The notes under the pieces: generated by a model
What the model saw: only the letters and a program-made list of their open reading frames with translations
Databases searched by the model: none
What the model was told of the DNA's origin: nothing
Shown here: positions 52,510 through 62,254 of the stretch, in pieces
Position numbering within the stretch: position 1 is the first letter of the stretch
Layout of the letters: each line of letters starts with the position of its first letter
Program-made: the position numbers and the translations under genes
From: Lachnospiraceae bacterium
GTDB lineage: Bacteria; Bacillota; Clostridia; Lachnospirales; Lachnospiraceae
Reading direction: 5' to 3'
Assembly (NCBI GenBank): GCA_024697065.1
Contig: JAILGE010000027.1
Span: forward strand, 36,666-100,665
DNA length: 64,000 nucleotides

Positions 52510-55500
52510 ATGCAGTACAGTAAAGTATCCACTGACCTGAATTTCGTGGAACGCGAAAAGGAAGTAGAGAAGTTCTGGAAAGACAATCGAATTTTTGAGA
52601 AGAGTATTGAGCAGCGCGAGGGATGCCCTACCTATACTTTCTATGACGGACCGCCTACGGCAAACGGCAAGCCCCACATAGGACACGTTCTTACCCGTGT
52701 TATCAAGGATATGATCCCCAGATACCGCACCATGAAGGGAAATATGGTTCCCCGTAAGGCCGGATGGGATACCCATGGACTGCCTGTTGAGATAGAAGTT
52801 GAGAAGCTTCTCGGTATCGATGGCAAGGATCAGATCGAAAGCTACGGATTGGAGCCTTTCATCGAGAAGTGTAAGGAAAGTGTATGGAAATATAAGGGTA
52901 TGTGGGAGGATTTCTCCGGTACCGTTGGATTCTGGGCGGATATGGACAACCCCTATGTTACCTATCATGATGATTATATCGAATCCGAATGGTGGGCTTT
53001 AAAGCAGATCTATGACAAGGGATTGCTTTACAAGGGATTCAAGGTAGTTCCTTACTGCCCCCGTTGCGGTACACCTCTGTCTTCACACGAGGTTGCTCAG
53101 GGATACAAGGCTGTAAAGGAACGTTCCGCAATCGTTCGTTTCAAGTGTACCGATGAGGATGCTTACTTCCTTGCGTGGACCACTACACCCTGGACACTTC
53201 CTTCCAACGTAGCACTTTGCGTAAATCCGGATGAGACCTACTGCAAGGTTAAGGCAGCAGACGGATATACCTATTATATGGCTGAGGCTCTCCTTGATAC
53301 CGTTCTTGGCAGATTTGCCAACGAGGAAGAGGGAGTTAAGGCTTACGAAATACTTGAGAAATTTAAGGGAACGGATCTTGAAAAGAGAGAGTATGAGCCT
53401 CTCTACAAGTGCACCGGAGAAGCTGCCGCAAAGCAGCGCAAGAAGGGTCATTATATCGTATGCGACAGCTACGTAACAATGACAGATGGTACCGGCATCG
53501 TTCATATCGCCCCTGCCTTCGGTGAAGACGATGCAAGAGTCGGAAGAAATTACGATCTTCCTTTCGTACAGTTCGTTGATGGAAAAGGCGAGATGACAAA
53601 GGATACTCCCTATGCAGGACTCTTTGTTAAGGATGCCGATCCCAAGGTTCTTACGGATCTTGAAAATGAGGGAAAGCTTTTCGATGCGCCTAAGTTCGAG
53701 CATGATTACCCGTTCTGCTGGCGTTGCGATACACCGCTTCTCTACTATGCCCGTGAAACATGGTTTGTAAAGATGACAGCGGTTAAGGACGATCTTGTCC
53801 GCAATAATAAGACAGTTAACTGGATACCTACTTCAATCGGTGAAGGCCGTTTCGGTAACTGGCTTGAGAATATCCAGGACTGGGGTATCTCCAGAAACCG
53901 TTACTGGGGTACACCGCTTAATATATGGACCTGCCCTGACTGCGGAGAGATCATGTGTATCGGATCCCGCGCAGAGCTTGCCGAGAAGAGCGGTAATCCC
54001 GATGCTGCAAAGACAGAGCTTCATCGTCCTTATATCGATGAAGTTACGATTCCCTGTCCCAAGTGTGGAAAGGAAATGCACAGAGTACCGGAAGTTATTG
54101 ACTGCTGGTTCGATTCCGGCGCTATGCCTTTTGCACAGCATCATTATCCGTTTGAGAACAAGGAACTTTTTGAACAGCAGTTCCCTGCGCAGTTTATTTC
54201 GGAAGCTGTCGATCAGACCAGAGGATGGTTCTACTCCCTCATGGCTGAGTCCACACTTCTTTTCAACAAGTCTCCGTATGAGAATGTTATAGTTCTCGGA
54301 CTTGTGCTTGATGAGAAGGGACAGAAGATGAGTAAGCATCTCGGTAATGCTGTAGATCCTTTTGATGCTCTAAAGAACTACGGTGCAGATGCCATCAGAT
54401 GGTACTTCTATATCAACTCTGCTCCCTGGCTTCCCAACCGTTTCCACGGCAAGGCTGTTCAGGAAGGTCAGAGAAAGTTCATGGGTACTCTTTGGAATAC
54501 CTATGCATTCTGGGTTCTCTATGCAAATATAGATGAATTCGATGCTTCCAAATATACTCTTGAATATGACAAACTCTCCGTTATGGATAAGTGGCTTCTT
54601 TCCAAGCTCAATTCAGTGGTCGGAGAAGTAGACAGCAATCTCAATGATTACAAGATCCCCGAGGCGGCAAGAGCACTTCAGGATTTCGTTGATGAGATGA
54701 GTAACTGGTATGTCCGCAGATGTCGTGAACGTTTCTGGGCTAAGGGCATGGAGCAGGATAAGATCAATGCGTATATGACTCTTTATACTGCACTTGTAAC
54801 CATCTCCAAGGCAGCAGCGCCCATGATCCCCTTCATGACTGAGGAGATCTACCAGAATCTTGTAAGAAGCGTAGATAAGGATGCAAAGGAATCCATCCAC
54901 CTCTGTGACTTCCCCGCTGTTGATGAGAAGCTTATCGATAAAGAACTTGAGGAAAATATGGAGACAGTACTCAAGATCGTTACTATCGGTCGTGCTGTCC
55001 GCAACGGTGCAAATATCAAGAATCGTCAGCCTATTGGCCGCATGATCGTTAAGACTCCCGTTAAGCCGGATGAGTTCTATACAGCGATCATACGTGAAGA
55101 GCTTAATGTTAAGGGTGTTGAATACCTTGATGATGTAAGCGAATATACTTCATACACATTCAAGCCGCAGCTTAAGACTGTTGGACCTAAGTATGGTAAG
55201 CAGCTCGGTGCGATCCAGAAGTATCTTGCAGGCGTTGATGGTAATGAAGCTATGGCTTCCCTTAAGGAAAACGGGGCTATCACTTTTGATGCCAACGGAG
55301 TACAGGTATCACTTGCTATGGAAGACCTGCTGATCACCATGGCTCAGAAAGACGGATTTGCCGCTGATGCAGATGGCAATGTTACTGTTGTCCTTGATAC
55401 CAAGCTTTCACCTGAACTTATAGAGGAAGGTTTTGTATATGAGGTAATCTCCAAGCTCCAGACCATGCGTAAGGATTCCGGCTTCGAGGTTATGGACAGG

Positions 55501-55674
55501 ATCGAAGCTGCTTTCTCCGGCAATGATAAGATTGAGGAAGTTATAAAGAAGAATGCCGACGCGATCTCAGACAAGGTACTCGCAAATGCTCTCAAGTATG
55601 AAGAGACATTTGAAGGTGCCAAGGAATGGGATATCAACGGTGAGAAGCTTACGATCTCCGTTAAGAAGATTTAA
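52510..55674 (+). CDS. ileS: Isoleucyl-tRNA synthetase, long (type 2-like) form
   Basis: The 1054-residue class I synthetase charges tRNA-Ile. The HIGH motif is at 56-59 (PTANGKPHIGHVLTR), the editing domain (CP1) includes AWTTTPWTLPSNVALCV, and the KMSKS loop reads KMSKH at 606-610. The block ISRNRYWGTPL and the length are typical of eukaryote-like bacterial IleS2, which tends to be less sensitive to mupirocin than IleS1; resistance here is inference. The C-terminal zinc finger of IleS1 is absent. GGAGG lies before the ATG. Codon bias suggests high expression. Nudix and JetD-like genes follow closely. Confidence 0.97.
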   Translation: MQYSKVSTDLNFVEREKEVEKFWKDNRIFEKSIEQREGCPTYTFYDGPPTANGKPHIGHVLTRVIKDMIPRYRTMKGNMVPRKAGWDTHGLPVEIEVEKLLGIDGKDQIESYGLEPFIEKCKESVWKYKGMWEDFSGTVGFWADMDNPYVTYHDDYIESEWWALKQIYDKGLLYKGFKVVPYCPRCGTPLSSHEVAQGYKAVKERSAIVRFKCTDEDAYFLAWTTTPWTLPSNVALCVNPDETYCKVKAADGYTYYMAEALLDTVLGRFANEEEGVKAYEILEKFKGTDLEKREYEPLYKCTGEAAAKQRKKGHYIVCDSYVTMTDGTGIVHIAPAFGEDDARVGRNYDLPFVQFVDGKGEMTKDTPYAGLFVKDADPKVLTDLENEGKLFDAPKFEHDYPFCWRCDTPLLYYARETWFVKMTAVKDDLVRNNKTVNWIPTSIGEGRFGNWLENIQDWGISRNRYWGTPLNIWTCPDCGEIMCIGSRAELAEKSGNPDAAKTELHRPYIDEVTIPCPKCGKEMHRVPEVIDCWFDSGAMPFAQHHYPFENKELFEQQFPAQFISEAVDQTRGWFYSLMAESTLLFNKSPYENVIVLGLVLDEKGQKMSKHLGNAVDPFDALKNYGADAIRWYFYINSAPWLPNRFHGKAVQEGQRKFMGTLWNTYAFWVLYANIDEFDASKYTLEYDKLSVMDKWLLSKLNSVVGEVDSNLNDYKIPEAARALQDFVDEMSNWYVRRCRERFWAKGMEQDKINAYMTLYTALVTISKAAAPMIPFMTEEIYQNLVRSVDKDAKESIHLCDFPAVDEKLIDKELEENMETVLKIVTIGRAVRNGANIKNRQPIGRMIVKTPVKPDEFYTAIIREELNVKGVEYLDDVSEYTSYTFKPQLKTVGPKYGKQLGAIQKYLAGVDGNEAMASLKENGAITFDANGVQVSLAMEDLLITMAQKDGFAADADGNVTVVLDTKLSPELIEEGFVYEVISKLQTMRKDSGFEVMDRIEAAFSGNDKIEEVIKKNADAISDKVLANALKYEETFEGAKEWDINGEKLTISVKKI

Positions 55675-55688
55675 GAAGTTTTAGAACG

Positions 55689-56345
55689 ATGGAAATACCC
55701 GTTATAACCAAAGATAATACAGAAGCATTATTTGAATCAAAATATGCAAATCTGTATAAGCTTCACTACGGTGAAGGCGAAAAATTCTATTATGATGCAA
55801 CGCGAAGAAAGAAGGATGACATCGTCGCTGTAAAAAGCGATGAGGAATTCCGTAACATGAGACCCGATGCAGTCAGCTGCTTCGTGATAATGTGTGAGGA
55901 AGACAAGGATCCGATGCTCCTTCTTTCCCGTGAATTCAGGTATGTGACGGGGCAGTTTATAACCGGTGTTCCTGCGGGTCTGTTGGATCCGGATGATACA
56001 TCGGTGATTTCCGCTGCGGAAAGAGAGCTTTTCGAAGAGACGGGGATAAAGATCGAGGAGAAATACGGTGACAGGATATTTGTTGTAAATCCGCTTGTCT
56101 TCTCTACTCCGGGCTTTACCGATGAGAGCAATGCTTTGGTGTGTGCGGTGATACATCCGGACAAACACGAAGTACATCTGTCACAGGAAGGTGCGGTAGG
56201 TAAAGAGATCTTTTCCGGTTTCGTTAAGCTAAACAGGGACGATGCCTTGAAAATGTTAAAGGACGGTGTTGATGACAGAGGGATTTTTTATTCTGTCTAT
56301 ACCTGGATGTCCCTCATGTATTTCGTATCGGAAATGTGGAAATAA
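55689..56345 (+). CDS. Nudix hydrolase
   Basis: The 218-residue protein has Nudix box GLLDPDDTSVISAAERELFEETGI. The REL.EE.G core is kept; Asp sits where the first Glu of GX5E is usual. VTGQFITGVPAGLLD before the box resembles ADP-ribose/GDP-mannose pyrophosphatases, but the substrate is unproven. It starts 14 bases after ileS without a good ribosome site. If it acts on ADP-ribose it would complement the glycohydrolase fusion at 2345, though they are 50 kb apart. Confidence 0.87.
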   Translation: MEIPVITKDNTEALFESKYANLYKLHYGEGEKFYYDATRRKKDDIVAVKSDEEFRNMRPDAVSCFVIMCEEDKDPMLLLSREFRYVTGQFITGVPAGLLDPDDTSVISAAERELFEETGIKIEEKYGDRIFVVNPLVFSTPGFTDESNALVCAVIHPDKHEVHLSQEGAVGKEIFSGFVKLNRDDALKMLKDGVDDRGIFYSVYTWMSLMYFVSEMWK

Positions 56346-56367
56346 AAGGTACTTTTGATCTGATAGT

Positions 56368-57819
56368 ATGATCTTCGGAAAGATGAAAACCGAATCGGTT
56401 TCGGCCAAAGTCCCGGGTATCCAAGCGATCCCGGGTACTTTTAACGTACAGGAGGAAACGCTTTTTCCTGAGTTTAAAGAAATCGCATCGGATACGGACA
56501 ATGCCGGCGGAGTTACGGCAGAAGAATATGGAAAATACGAAAAATATATAGCTACGGAACTGTTAGCCAAGTATGAAAACAGCAAAGCATATCGTGAAGG
56601 CAGCAGTACCCGTAAGATCGCGGTAAGAGTGGATCAGCTCTCCGATATAGAGGATGAACTCGAGGAAGATGATAAGAAAAAGATCTTCTCCGCGGAAGTT
56701 GAAAAGCTTAAGGATCGTGGTGTTGTAGATTACTCCTATGATAAGGATGATGCCGGAGAGATAGACCGTATATGGCTTATCGTAGAGGATAAGTCGATAC
56801 GTGATGCTTACCGTATCGCCGGACTCAGACCCAAGATAGATATAATCAATGAGTTCACGGAAAAGATCGAAGGAACGATAAAAGACATGCTCCCCGACAG
56901 CATTTACGCGGCATTCTTAAAGGATCAGGTGGAGCAGATAAGGGAAAGAAAGAATTTCACCAGATACTTTACCGATGATCTCAGGCAGAATTTTGGAATA
57001 CTCAGATTTATCCTTTTCCTCGATTCCAATGAAGAAAATAAGAAGGAGCAGATGGAGAGAGTACTCAGTACGAGACTCTTCGGAGACAGCAAATTCTTCG
57101 AACGGGAGATAAGGTCCAAGATAATCCTGATCCTTCATACCATCAAGCATGAATATGAGGAAGGTCTCGCAGCCAAGGGAAGTCAGAGTATAGTGACCGT
57201 TGATGAGGGAGAGCAGCTCTTAGCTGAGAAGGGCATAGTCAGATATCCTGAGATATTTGAATTTGCGGGATGTGTCTCAGTGATGTTCGATGACGGAAGA
57301 GCCGCTGATTTCAGCACGCAGATATATGGCGCGTGTATCAACGCTTCCATGGCGGAGAGAGTCACATCTGTAACATTTCGTGATGTGGCAAGTGTTCTGT
57401 TCATAGAGAACAAATCAGTATATGTCTGGTATCTGTCCAAGCAGCGCAAGGATAATGAACTGGTGCTCTACCACGGACATTTCGTAAGTCCTGCCAAAGC
57501 GATGTGGTTTAAATGCATTGCGGAGGAAGCTGAGAGAAGCGGTGTCAGAGTCGGATTCTGGGGCGATATAGATTTCAGCGGTTTCAGGAAGTTTGTCCGT
57601 CTGAAGAGAAACAGCTGCCCGTCCTTAGAGCCGTATGAGATGGGGGTTAAGACCCTTCAGGTATTTTCAAAATATGTTGCTCATCTGGATAATGAAAAAG
57701 AGAAGGAGCATTTGAAGAACGTACTGAAGGAAGATGATTACTATTCCTTCAGACATGTGATCAATTATATGTTGGAAAACAAGGTGCGTCTGGAGCAGGA
57801 GAATATACCTGCAGAGTGA
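56368..57819 (+). CDS. JetD-like DUF2220 (Toprim) protein, orphan
   Basis: The 483-residue protein has the C-terminal Toprim-like fold of DUF2220, the domain of JetD from the Wadjet plasmid-defence system: IVRYPEIFEFAG, then VLFIENKSVY with Glu347, ELVLYHGHFVSPAK, and WGDIDFSGFRKF with Asp400 and Asp402. These acids form the metal site of Toprim nucleases. The N-terminal half (about 1-230) holds winged-helix-like and helical regions and does not look like the standard JetD N-domain. JetA, JetB and JetC are not in the window, so it is not a complete Wadjet locus. The start is uncertain; ATG 56383 is possible, and no strong ribosome site is seen. Confidence 0.78.
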   Translation: MIFGKMKTESVSAKVPGIQAIPGTFNVQEETLFPEFKEIASDTDNAGGVTAEEYGKYEKYIATELLAKYENSKAYREGSSTRKIAVRVDQLSDIEDELEEDDKKKIFSAEVEKLKDRGVVDYSYDKDDAGEIDRIWLIVEDKSIRDAYRIAGLRPKIDIINEFTEKIEGTIKDMLPDSIYAAFLKDQVEQIRERKNFTRYFTDDLRQNFGILRFILFLDSNEENKKEQMERVLSTRLFGDSKFFEREIRSKIILILHTIKHEYEEGLAAKGSQSIVTVDEGEQLLAEKGIVRYPEIFEFAGCVSVMFDDGRAADFSTQIYGACINASMAERVTSVTFRDVASVLFIENKSVYVWYLSKQRKDNELVLYHGHFVSPAKAMWFKCIAEEAERSGVRVGFWGDIDFSGFRKFVRLKRNSCPSLEPYEMGVKTLQVFSKYVAHLDNEKEKEHLKNVLKEDDYYSFRHVINYMLENKVRLEQENIPAE

Positions 57820-57838
57820 TGATAAGAAAGGACAACAT

Positions 57839-58687
57839 ATGAAAAAGGGTCTGGTCATGGAAGGCGGAGCAATGCGCGGAATGTTTACCGCAGGTATACT
57901 CGATGTCTTTATGGAAAACGGCATTGAGTTTGACGGCGCGGTAGGTGTATCCGCAGGTGCCACATTCGGATGCAATATCAAGTCAAAGCAGCCGGGAAGA
58001 TCGATCCGATATAATATTAAATATTGCAAGGATCCCAGATACGGGACTTTTAAATCATGGATAAAGACCGGAGATCTTTACGAATCTAAATTCTGCTATG
58101 AGACACTGCCTTTTGAACTGGATCCGTTTGATGTGAAAACATTTGCGGCAAATCCACTTGAATTTTACTGCGTGGTAACAGACGCCAAAAGCGGAAAGCC
58201 TGTGTATCACAGATGCAAGACCGGAACCGGAAAAGATATGGACTGGATCAGAGCATCAGCCAGCATGCCGCTGGTTTCAAAGCTTGTTAAGATAGATGAA
58301 GGGTATTACTCTGATGGAGGTGCCGCGGATTCCATTCCTTTGAAATTCTTTGAATCCAAAGGATTCGATAAGAATGTTGTTATACTTACCAGAGACAGAG
58401 ATTACAAAAAGAAACCTGATAAATTTGCATGGCTTTATAAGATCCTTATGCCGCAGTATCCGGGACTTGCAAAGGCTATGGCGAACAGGCCGAAGATGTA
58501 TAATGCCGAGAAGCTTTATATAGAAAAGCGCGAAAAAGAAGGAAAAGCGTTTTTGATCTTCCCGCCGAAGGAGATAGATATAAGCCGTACAGAGCACGAC
58601 CCTAAGGAATTACAGCGCATCTACGATATGGGAAGAAAGACGGCGCTGGAAAAACTGGAAGACATCAGGAAATATTTGGCAGGATGA
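57839..58687 (+). CDS. Patatin-like phospholipase
   Basis: This 282-residue serine hydrolase has an oxyanion loop EGGAMRGMFTAG near residues 8-19, nucleophile motif GVSAGA (Ser near 39) and DGG near residue 160 for the Ser-Asp dyad, in the order of the patatin family. It should cut acyl esters of phospholipids or related lipids in the cytoplasm. AAAGGA precedes the ATG. It lies 20 bases after the JetD-like gene and may share its transcript. No nucleotide cyclase lies nearby, so it is not a CBASS effector by context. Confidence 0.93.
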   Translation: MKKGLVMEGGAMRGMFTAGILDVFMENGIEFDGAVGVSAGATFGCNIKSKQPGRSIRYNIKYCKDPRYGTFKSWIKTGDLYESKFCYETLPFELDPFDVKTFAANPLEFYCVVTDAKSGKPVYHRCKTGTGKDMDWIRASASMPLVSKLVKIDEGYYSDGGAADSIPLKFFESKGFDKNVVILTRDRDYKKKPDKFAWLYKILMPQYPGLAKAMANRPKMYNAEKLYIEKREKEGKAFLIFPPKEIDISRTEHDPKELQRIYDMGRKTALEKLEDIRKYLAG

Positions 58688-58729
58688 TCTTCGCACTGAA
58701 GACATACAACGGGAAATCATATTTGATAT

Positions 58730-60070
58730 ATGTTTAAAAGAACAGAAAGTCATTATTATACTCTGAGCAGTGCGCAGATCATACTTCTCGGTTTTATTTG
58801 TATGATACTCATCGGGACTTTTCTCCTGATGCTGCCCATCGCATCTGCAGATCATACAAGTGTGGATTTTCTCTCCGCACTTTTCACAGCAACTTCAGCA
58901 AGCTGTGTTACCGGACTAATCGTAAGGGACACAGCTACGTCATGGACTCTGTTCGGTCAGATAGTGATACTGATCATGATACAGATAGGAGGAATGGGTG
59001 TGGTTACCATGACAACCTTTCTCTCCAGACTGTCCGGAAAAAAGATAGGGCTCAATGCCAGGATAACCATGCAGGAAGCAGTCTCTGCAAGGAATCTGAG
59101 CAGCATACTCAGCCTTACGGGTTTTATCGTTAAGGGAACTCTTGCAATAGAGCTTTCCGGAGCAGCGCTCTTATCTCCTGTGTTTATAAGGGATTTCGGA
59201 TTTTTAAAGGGGGTGTGGTATGCTCTCTTTCATTCGATATCAGCATTCTGTAATGCCGGTTTTGATCTCATGGGAGTCAGGGAACCATTTTCATCAATGA
59301 CTTCCTATTCTTCGGATCCCCTTGTGATCATCACGCTCTGTTTCCTCATTTTGTTGGGAGGTCTGGGCTTCGTGACATGGGATGATATAAGGGATAACGG
59401 GATCCATTTCAGGAAATACAGTCTTCAAAGTAAGCTGATACTGATATCGGAAGCGGTATTGATAATTTTCCCCATGATCTTCTTTTATTATAATGAGACG
59501 GAAGGAATGCCTGTGCAGGAAAAGATACTGGTATCTTTATTTCATGCTATTTCACCCAGAACGGCAGGCTTTAATACGGTAGATTACGGAACCTTTTCAG
59601 GTAACGGTATCGCCATAACGATAGTTCTCATGCTTATCGGAGGAGCACCGGGATCCACTGCCGGAGGAATGAAGATCACTACAGTTGTGATACTAGTGAT
59701 CTCCATGGTATCCCTCTTTCAGAGAAAAAGAGACCCGGCTGTGCTGGGAAAGCGTATCACGCAGGATACGGTCATCAGTGCCGGTGCGGTATTTACATTT
59801 GATCTGTTGTTATTCTTAAGCAGTTCGATCTTTATAAGTTGTGTTGAGAAGCTTCCGCTCATGAGCACCATGTTCGAATGTGCATCTGCGGTAGCAACCG
59901 TTGGCTTGTCTCTGGGGCTTACCCCGACACTCAGTGCTGTATCGAAAGTTGTGCTGATACTGATCATGTATCTGGGACGAATAGGTGCCATGACCATGGT
60001 TTATGCGGCTGTTAGCAGAAAAGATGACGGTAACGGAAGATATCCGAAGGAAAATATTGCTGTAGGTTGA
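58730..60070 (+). CDS. ktrB: Potassium uptake protein KtrB (Trk/Ktr channel subunit)
   Basis: The 446-residue membrane protein has four M1-P-M2 repeats. The pore loops are TSASCVTGL, HSISAFCNAGFDL, ISPRTAGFNT and ASAVATVGLSLG, each with the conserved Gly of the filter. Length and the lack of a long N-terminus fit KtrB rather than TrkH. It imports K+, probably Na+-dependent, gated by KtrA encoded 25 bases downstream. No clear ribosome site lies before the ATG. A c-di-AMP riboswitch is not seen in front. Confidence 0.94.
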   Translation: MFKRTESHYYTLSSAQIILLGFICMILIGTFLLMLPIASADHTSVDFLSALFTATSASCVTGLIVRDTATSWTLFGQIVILIMIQIGGMGVVTMTTFLSRLSGKKIGLNARITMQEAVSARNLSSILSLTGFIVKGTLAIELSGAALLSPVFIRDFGFLKGVWYALFHSISAFCNAGFDLMGVREPFSSMTSYSSDPLVIITLCFLILLGGLGFVTWDDIRDNGIHFRKYSLQSKLILISEAVLIIFPMIFFYYNETEGMPVQEKILVSLFHAISPRTAGFNTVDYGTFSGNGIAITIVLMLIGGAPGSTAGGMKITTVVILVISMVSLFQRKRDPAVLGKRITQDTVISAGAVFTFDLLLFLSSSIFISCVEKLPLMSTMFECASAVATVGLSLGLTPTLSAVSKVVLILIMYLGRIGAMTMVYAAVSRKDDGNGRYPKENIAVG

Positions 60071-60095
60071 TGAATTGATATAAGGAGAGAGGGTC

Positions 60096-60755
60096 ATGAA
60101 AAAGAAAAGCATTCTTGTTATAGGAGCGGGACGTTTCGGTACACACTTTATGAAGAAGATGAGCGCCCTTGGACATGAAGTCCTGGCTGTTGATAAAAGT
60201 GAAGCCCGTATCGATAAGGTGGTAAGTTTTGTGACCAGTACGCTTATTGGAGACAGCACGGATTATGAATTCATTAAGTCACTTGATGTTCCTTCGTTCG
60301 ATGTATGTATGGTGACAATAGGTGATGATTTCCAGAGTTCCCTTGAGACTACTTCTCTTTTGAAGGAAGCAGGTGCGAAGTACGTTATAGCCCGTGCCTC
60401 CAGAGGTGTTCAGGAGAAATTCCTTCTCCGTAACGGAGCAGACAGCGTGGTTTATCCCGAGAAGCAGGTGGCGGAATGGGCTGCCATAAGATACAGCTCT
60501 TCGGATATATGTGACTATATCGAAGTATCTGAAGACTATGCAATATTTGAGCTGGAGGTTCCCGCTGAATGGGTGGGTAAGACAGTTCAGGCTCTTCAGA
60601 TCAGACCGAAGATGCATCTTAATATCCTTGCCATCAAGAGAGACGGTGTCACCAACGTTGAAGTAAAACCGGATAGTGTATTTAAAAAGGGTGATACTTT
60701 CCTTGTACTCGGTAAGGATGAAAATCTGAAGAAGTATCTGCATGTAAAATATTGA
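60096..60755 (+). CDS. ktrA: Potassium uptake regulator KtrA (TrkA/RCK family)
   Basis: The 219-residue cytosolic subunit has an RCK_N nucleotide fold (LVIGAGRFGTHFMKKM; LAVDKSEARID) and a C-terminal RCK_C domain from about residue 140 ending DTFLVLGKDENLKKYL. It forms the octameric ring that gates KtrB with ATP/ADP; RCK_C domains of this type bind c-di-AMP in relatives. AAGGAGAGAGG precedes the ATG. A strong terminator closes the pair. Confidence 0.95.
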   Translation: MKKKSILVIGAGRFGTHFMKKMSALGHEVLAVDKSEARIDKVVSFVTSTLIGDSTDYEFIKSLDVPSFDVCMVTIGDDFQSSLETTSLLKEAGAKYVIARASRGVQEKFLLRNGADSVVYPEKQVAEWAAIRYSSSDICDYIEVSEDYAIFELEVPAEWVGKTVQALQIRPKMHLNILAIKRDGVTNVEVKPDSVFKKGDTFLVLGKDENLKKYLHVKY

Positions 60756-60762
60756 TCGACTT

Positions 60763-60807
60763 AAAAAGCCCATACCGTTAAGGGACCTTTACGGTGTGGG
60801 CTTTTTT
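60763..60807 (+). terminator. Terminator of ktrBA
   Basis: AAAAGCCCATACCGT pairs with ACGGTGTGGGCTTTT (one G-T pair), with a 12-base loop and T tract. Confidence 0.94.
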
Positions 60808-60825
60808 AAACTCCGGGAGGGGGAT

Positions 60826-62178
60826 ATGTTCAAAGAGTATTACGCTATTAGTATCATAGATCTTATTCTGATAACACTATGCGCGGTGTCTTATATTTTT
60901 ACAGAAGATAATCCGTGGCTGATTCTTTTGTTCGTCCTTGCATTCGTTGTCTCTGTATTGCTTACGGGATTTGCTGCAACAGGTATTCCCGACAAGAGAT
61001 TGAAGAGATGCTACAGAGGAAGCGTAAAGCTTGCAGTATTTATGGTCTCCCTCCTGATCACCATAATAGTCTTTATCATCGAGTGGATAGATAATGCTGC
61101 TCTGGGCTGGAAGTATCCTGTTCTTTTCGCTGTCACAGCATTCTCATATCTGTGTATCTATTTCTGGATAGGTATCATCGAAGTCTACACATCATCAACG
61201 CAGCTTGGGATAGAGAAGAGAGTCATAGGTTTATTGTGCGGAATGATCCCCATAGCAAATCTTATCGCTCTCAGTATGATCATTTATACTACACATCTTG
61301 AAGTCTGCACTGAGAGCAAGAAGTATTGGTTTAACGAGAAGAGAAAAGGTGAGCAGATATGCAAGACAAAATACCCGCTACTCATGGTACATGGTGTGTT
61401 CTTCAGAGATTCGGAACATCTTAATTACTGGGGACGCGTGCCGGCAGAGCTGATAAAGAACGGAGCAACTGTTTATTACGGTGGTCAGGAATCTGCAGGC
61501 CCGGTAAGGAATTGCGCTGTTGAGATCAAGGATGTCATTGAGCAGATCGTTAAGGAGACCGGCTGTGAAAAGGTCAATATCATAGCCCACAGTAAGGGCG
61601 GTCTGGATTCAAGATATGCCATTACTAAATGCGGAATGGCGCCTTACGTTGCTTCTCTTACAACCATCAACACACCCCATAAAGGCTGTGAATTTGCGGA
61701 TTATCTGTTGGTGAGGGCTCCCGAGTCATTAAAGAAATCCGTGGCCGCAGCTTATAATGCGGGAGCGAAAGCCCTTGGAGATAAGGAACCTGATTTTATC
61801 AAAGCCGTAACTGATCTTACAGCTACAGGTGCAAAGGCTCTTCGCGATGAGATGGAACCCTTTGAGCATGTATATGATGATGAAGAGAATCCCATATTCA
61901 CGCAAAGCTATGGCTCGAAGCTTAACAAAGCGGTAAACGGTAAGTTCCCGCTTAACTTAAGCTACAATCTGGTTAAACTTTTTGACGGCAATAACGACGG
62001 CCTTGTTGGAGAAAAATCATTCCCCTGGGGCAGCAGATTTCAATTGCTTACCAATAAGGGTAAGCGTGGTATCTCCCATGCAGATATGATCGACCTTAAC
62101 AGAGAGAATATTGCAGGATTTGATGTCCGTGAGTTTTACGTAGGATTGGTGCATGACCTGAAAGAGAGAGGGCTGTAA
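60826..62178 (+). CDS. Membrane-anchored triacylglycerol lipase-like alpha/beta hydrolase
   Basis: The 450-residue protein has four to five N-terminal membrane helices (about residues 5-165), then an alpha/beta hydrolase domain. PLLMVHGVFF supplies the oxyanion His-Gly, NIIAHSKGGLDSRYA the nucleophile Ser (AHSKGG), and NNDGLVGEKS and SHADMID the probable Asp and His. This catalytic half matches class 2 bacterial lipases; the multi-helix anchor is unusual. ATG 60826 has GGGAGGGGG before it. It probably cleaves lipids at the membrane; which face the active site is on is unclear. Confidence 0.87.
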   Translation: MFKEYYAISIIDLILITLCAVSYIFTEDNPWLILLFVLAFVVSVLLTGFAATGIPDKRLKRCYRGSVKLAVFMVSLLITIIVFIIEWIDNAALGWKYPVLFAVTAFSYLCIYFWIGIIEVYTSSTQLGIEKRVIGLLCGMIPIANLIALSMIIYTTHLEVCTESKKYWFNEKRKGEQICKTKYPLLMVHGVFFRDSEHLNYWGRVPAELIKNGATVYYGGQESAGPVRNCAVEIKDVIEQIVKETGCEKVNIIAHSKGGLDSRYAITKCGMAPYVASLTTINTPHKGCEFADYLLVRAPESLKKSVAAAYNAGAKALGDKEPDFIKAVTDLTATGAKALRDEMEPFEHVYDDEENPIFTQSYGSKLNKAVNGKFPLNLSYNLVKLFDGNNDGLVGEKSFPWGSRFQLLTNKGKRGISHADMIDLNRENIAGFDVREFYVGLVHDLKERGL

Positions 62179-62185
62179 GAAATTA

Positions 62186-62214
62186 TTGATTATGTTTTAG
62201 TGATGTGTTATATT
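62186..62214 (+). promoter_or_regulatory. Promoter of the 17-codon mini-gene
   Basis: TTGATT (62186-62191), 17 bases, TATATT (62209-62214), with TGT directly upstream. Just downstream, TCCCTCG (62216-62222) is complementary to the CGAGGGGA ribosome site of the mini-gene, so an operator or masking hairpin is possible. Confidence 0.7.
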
Positions 62215-62254
62215 TTCCCTCGTACGACTTGGCAGTCTCGAGGGGAGACACATA

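Noticed and set aside
55689..58687. Nudix, JetD-like and patatin-like genes as a complete defence operon
   Set aside because: No JetABC, cyclase or sensor gene is present, and ileS is directly upstream. Housekeeping context is equally likely, so only the JetD-like gene is kept as a finding.
58688..58729. c-di-AMP (ydaO) riboswitch before ktrB
   Set aside because: The gap is 42 bases, too short for the element.
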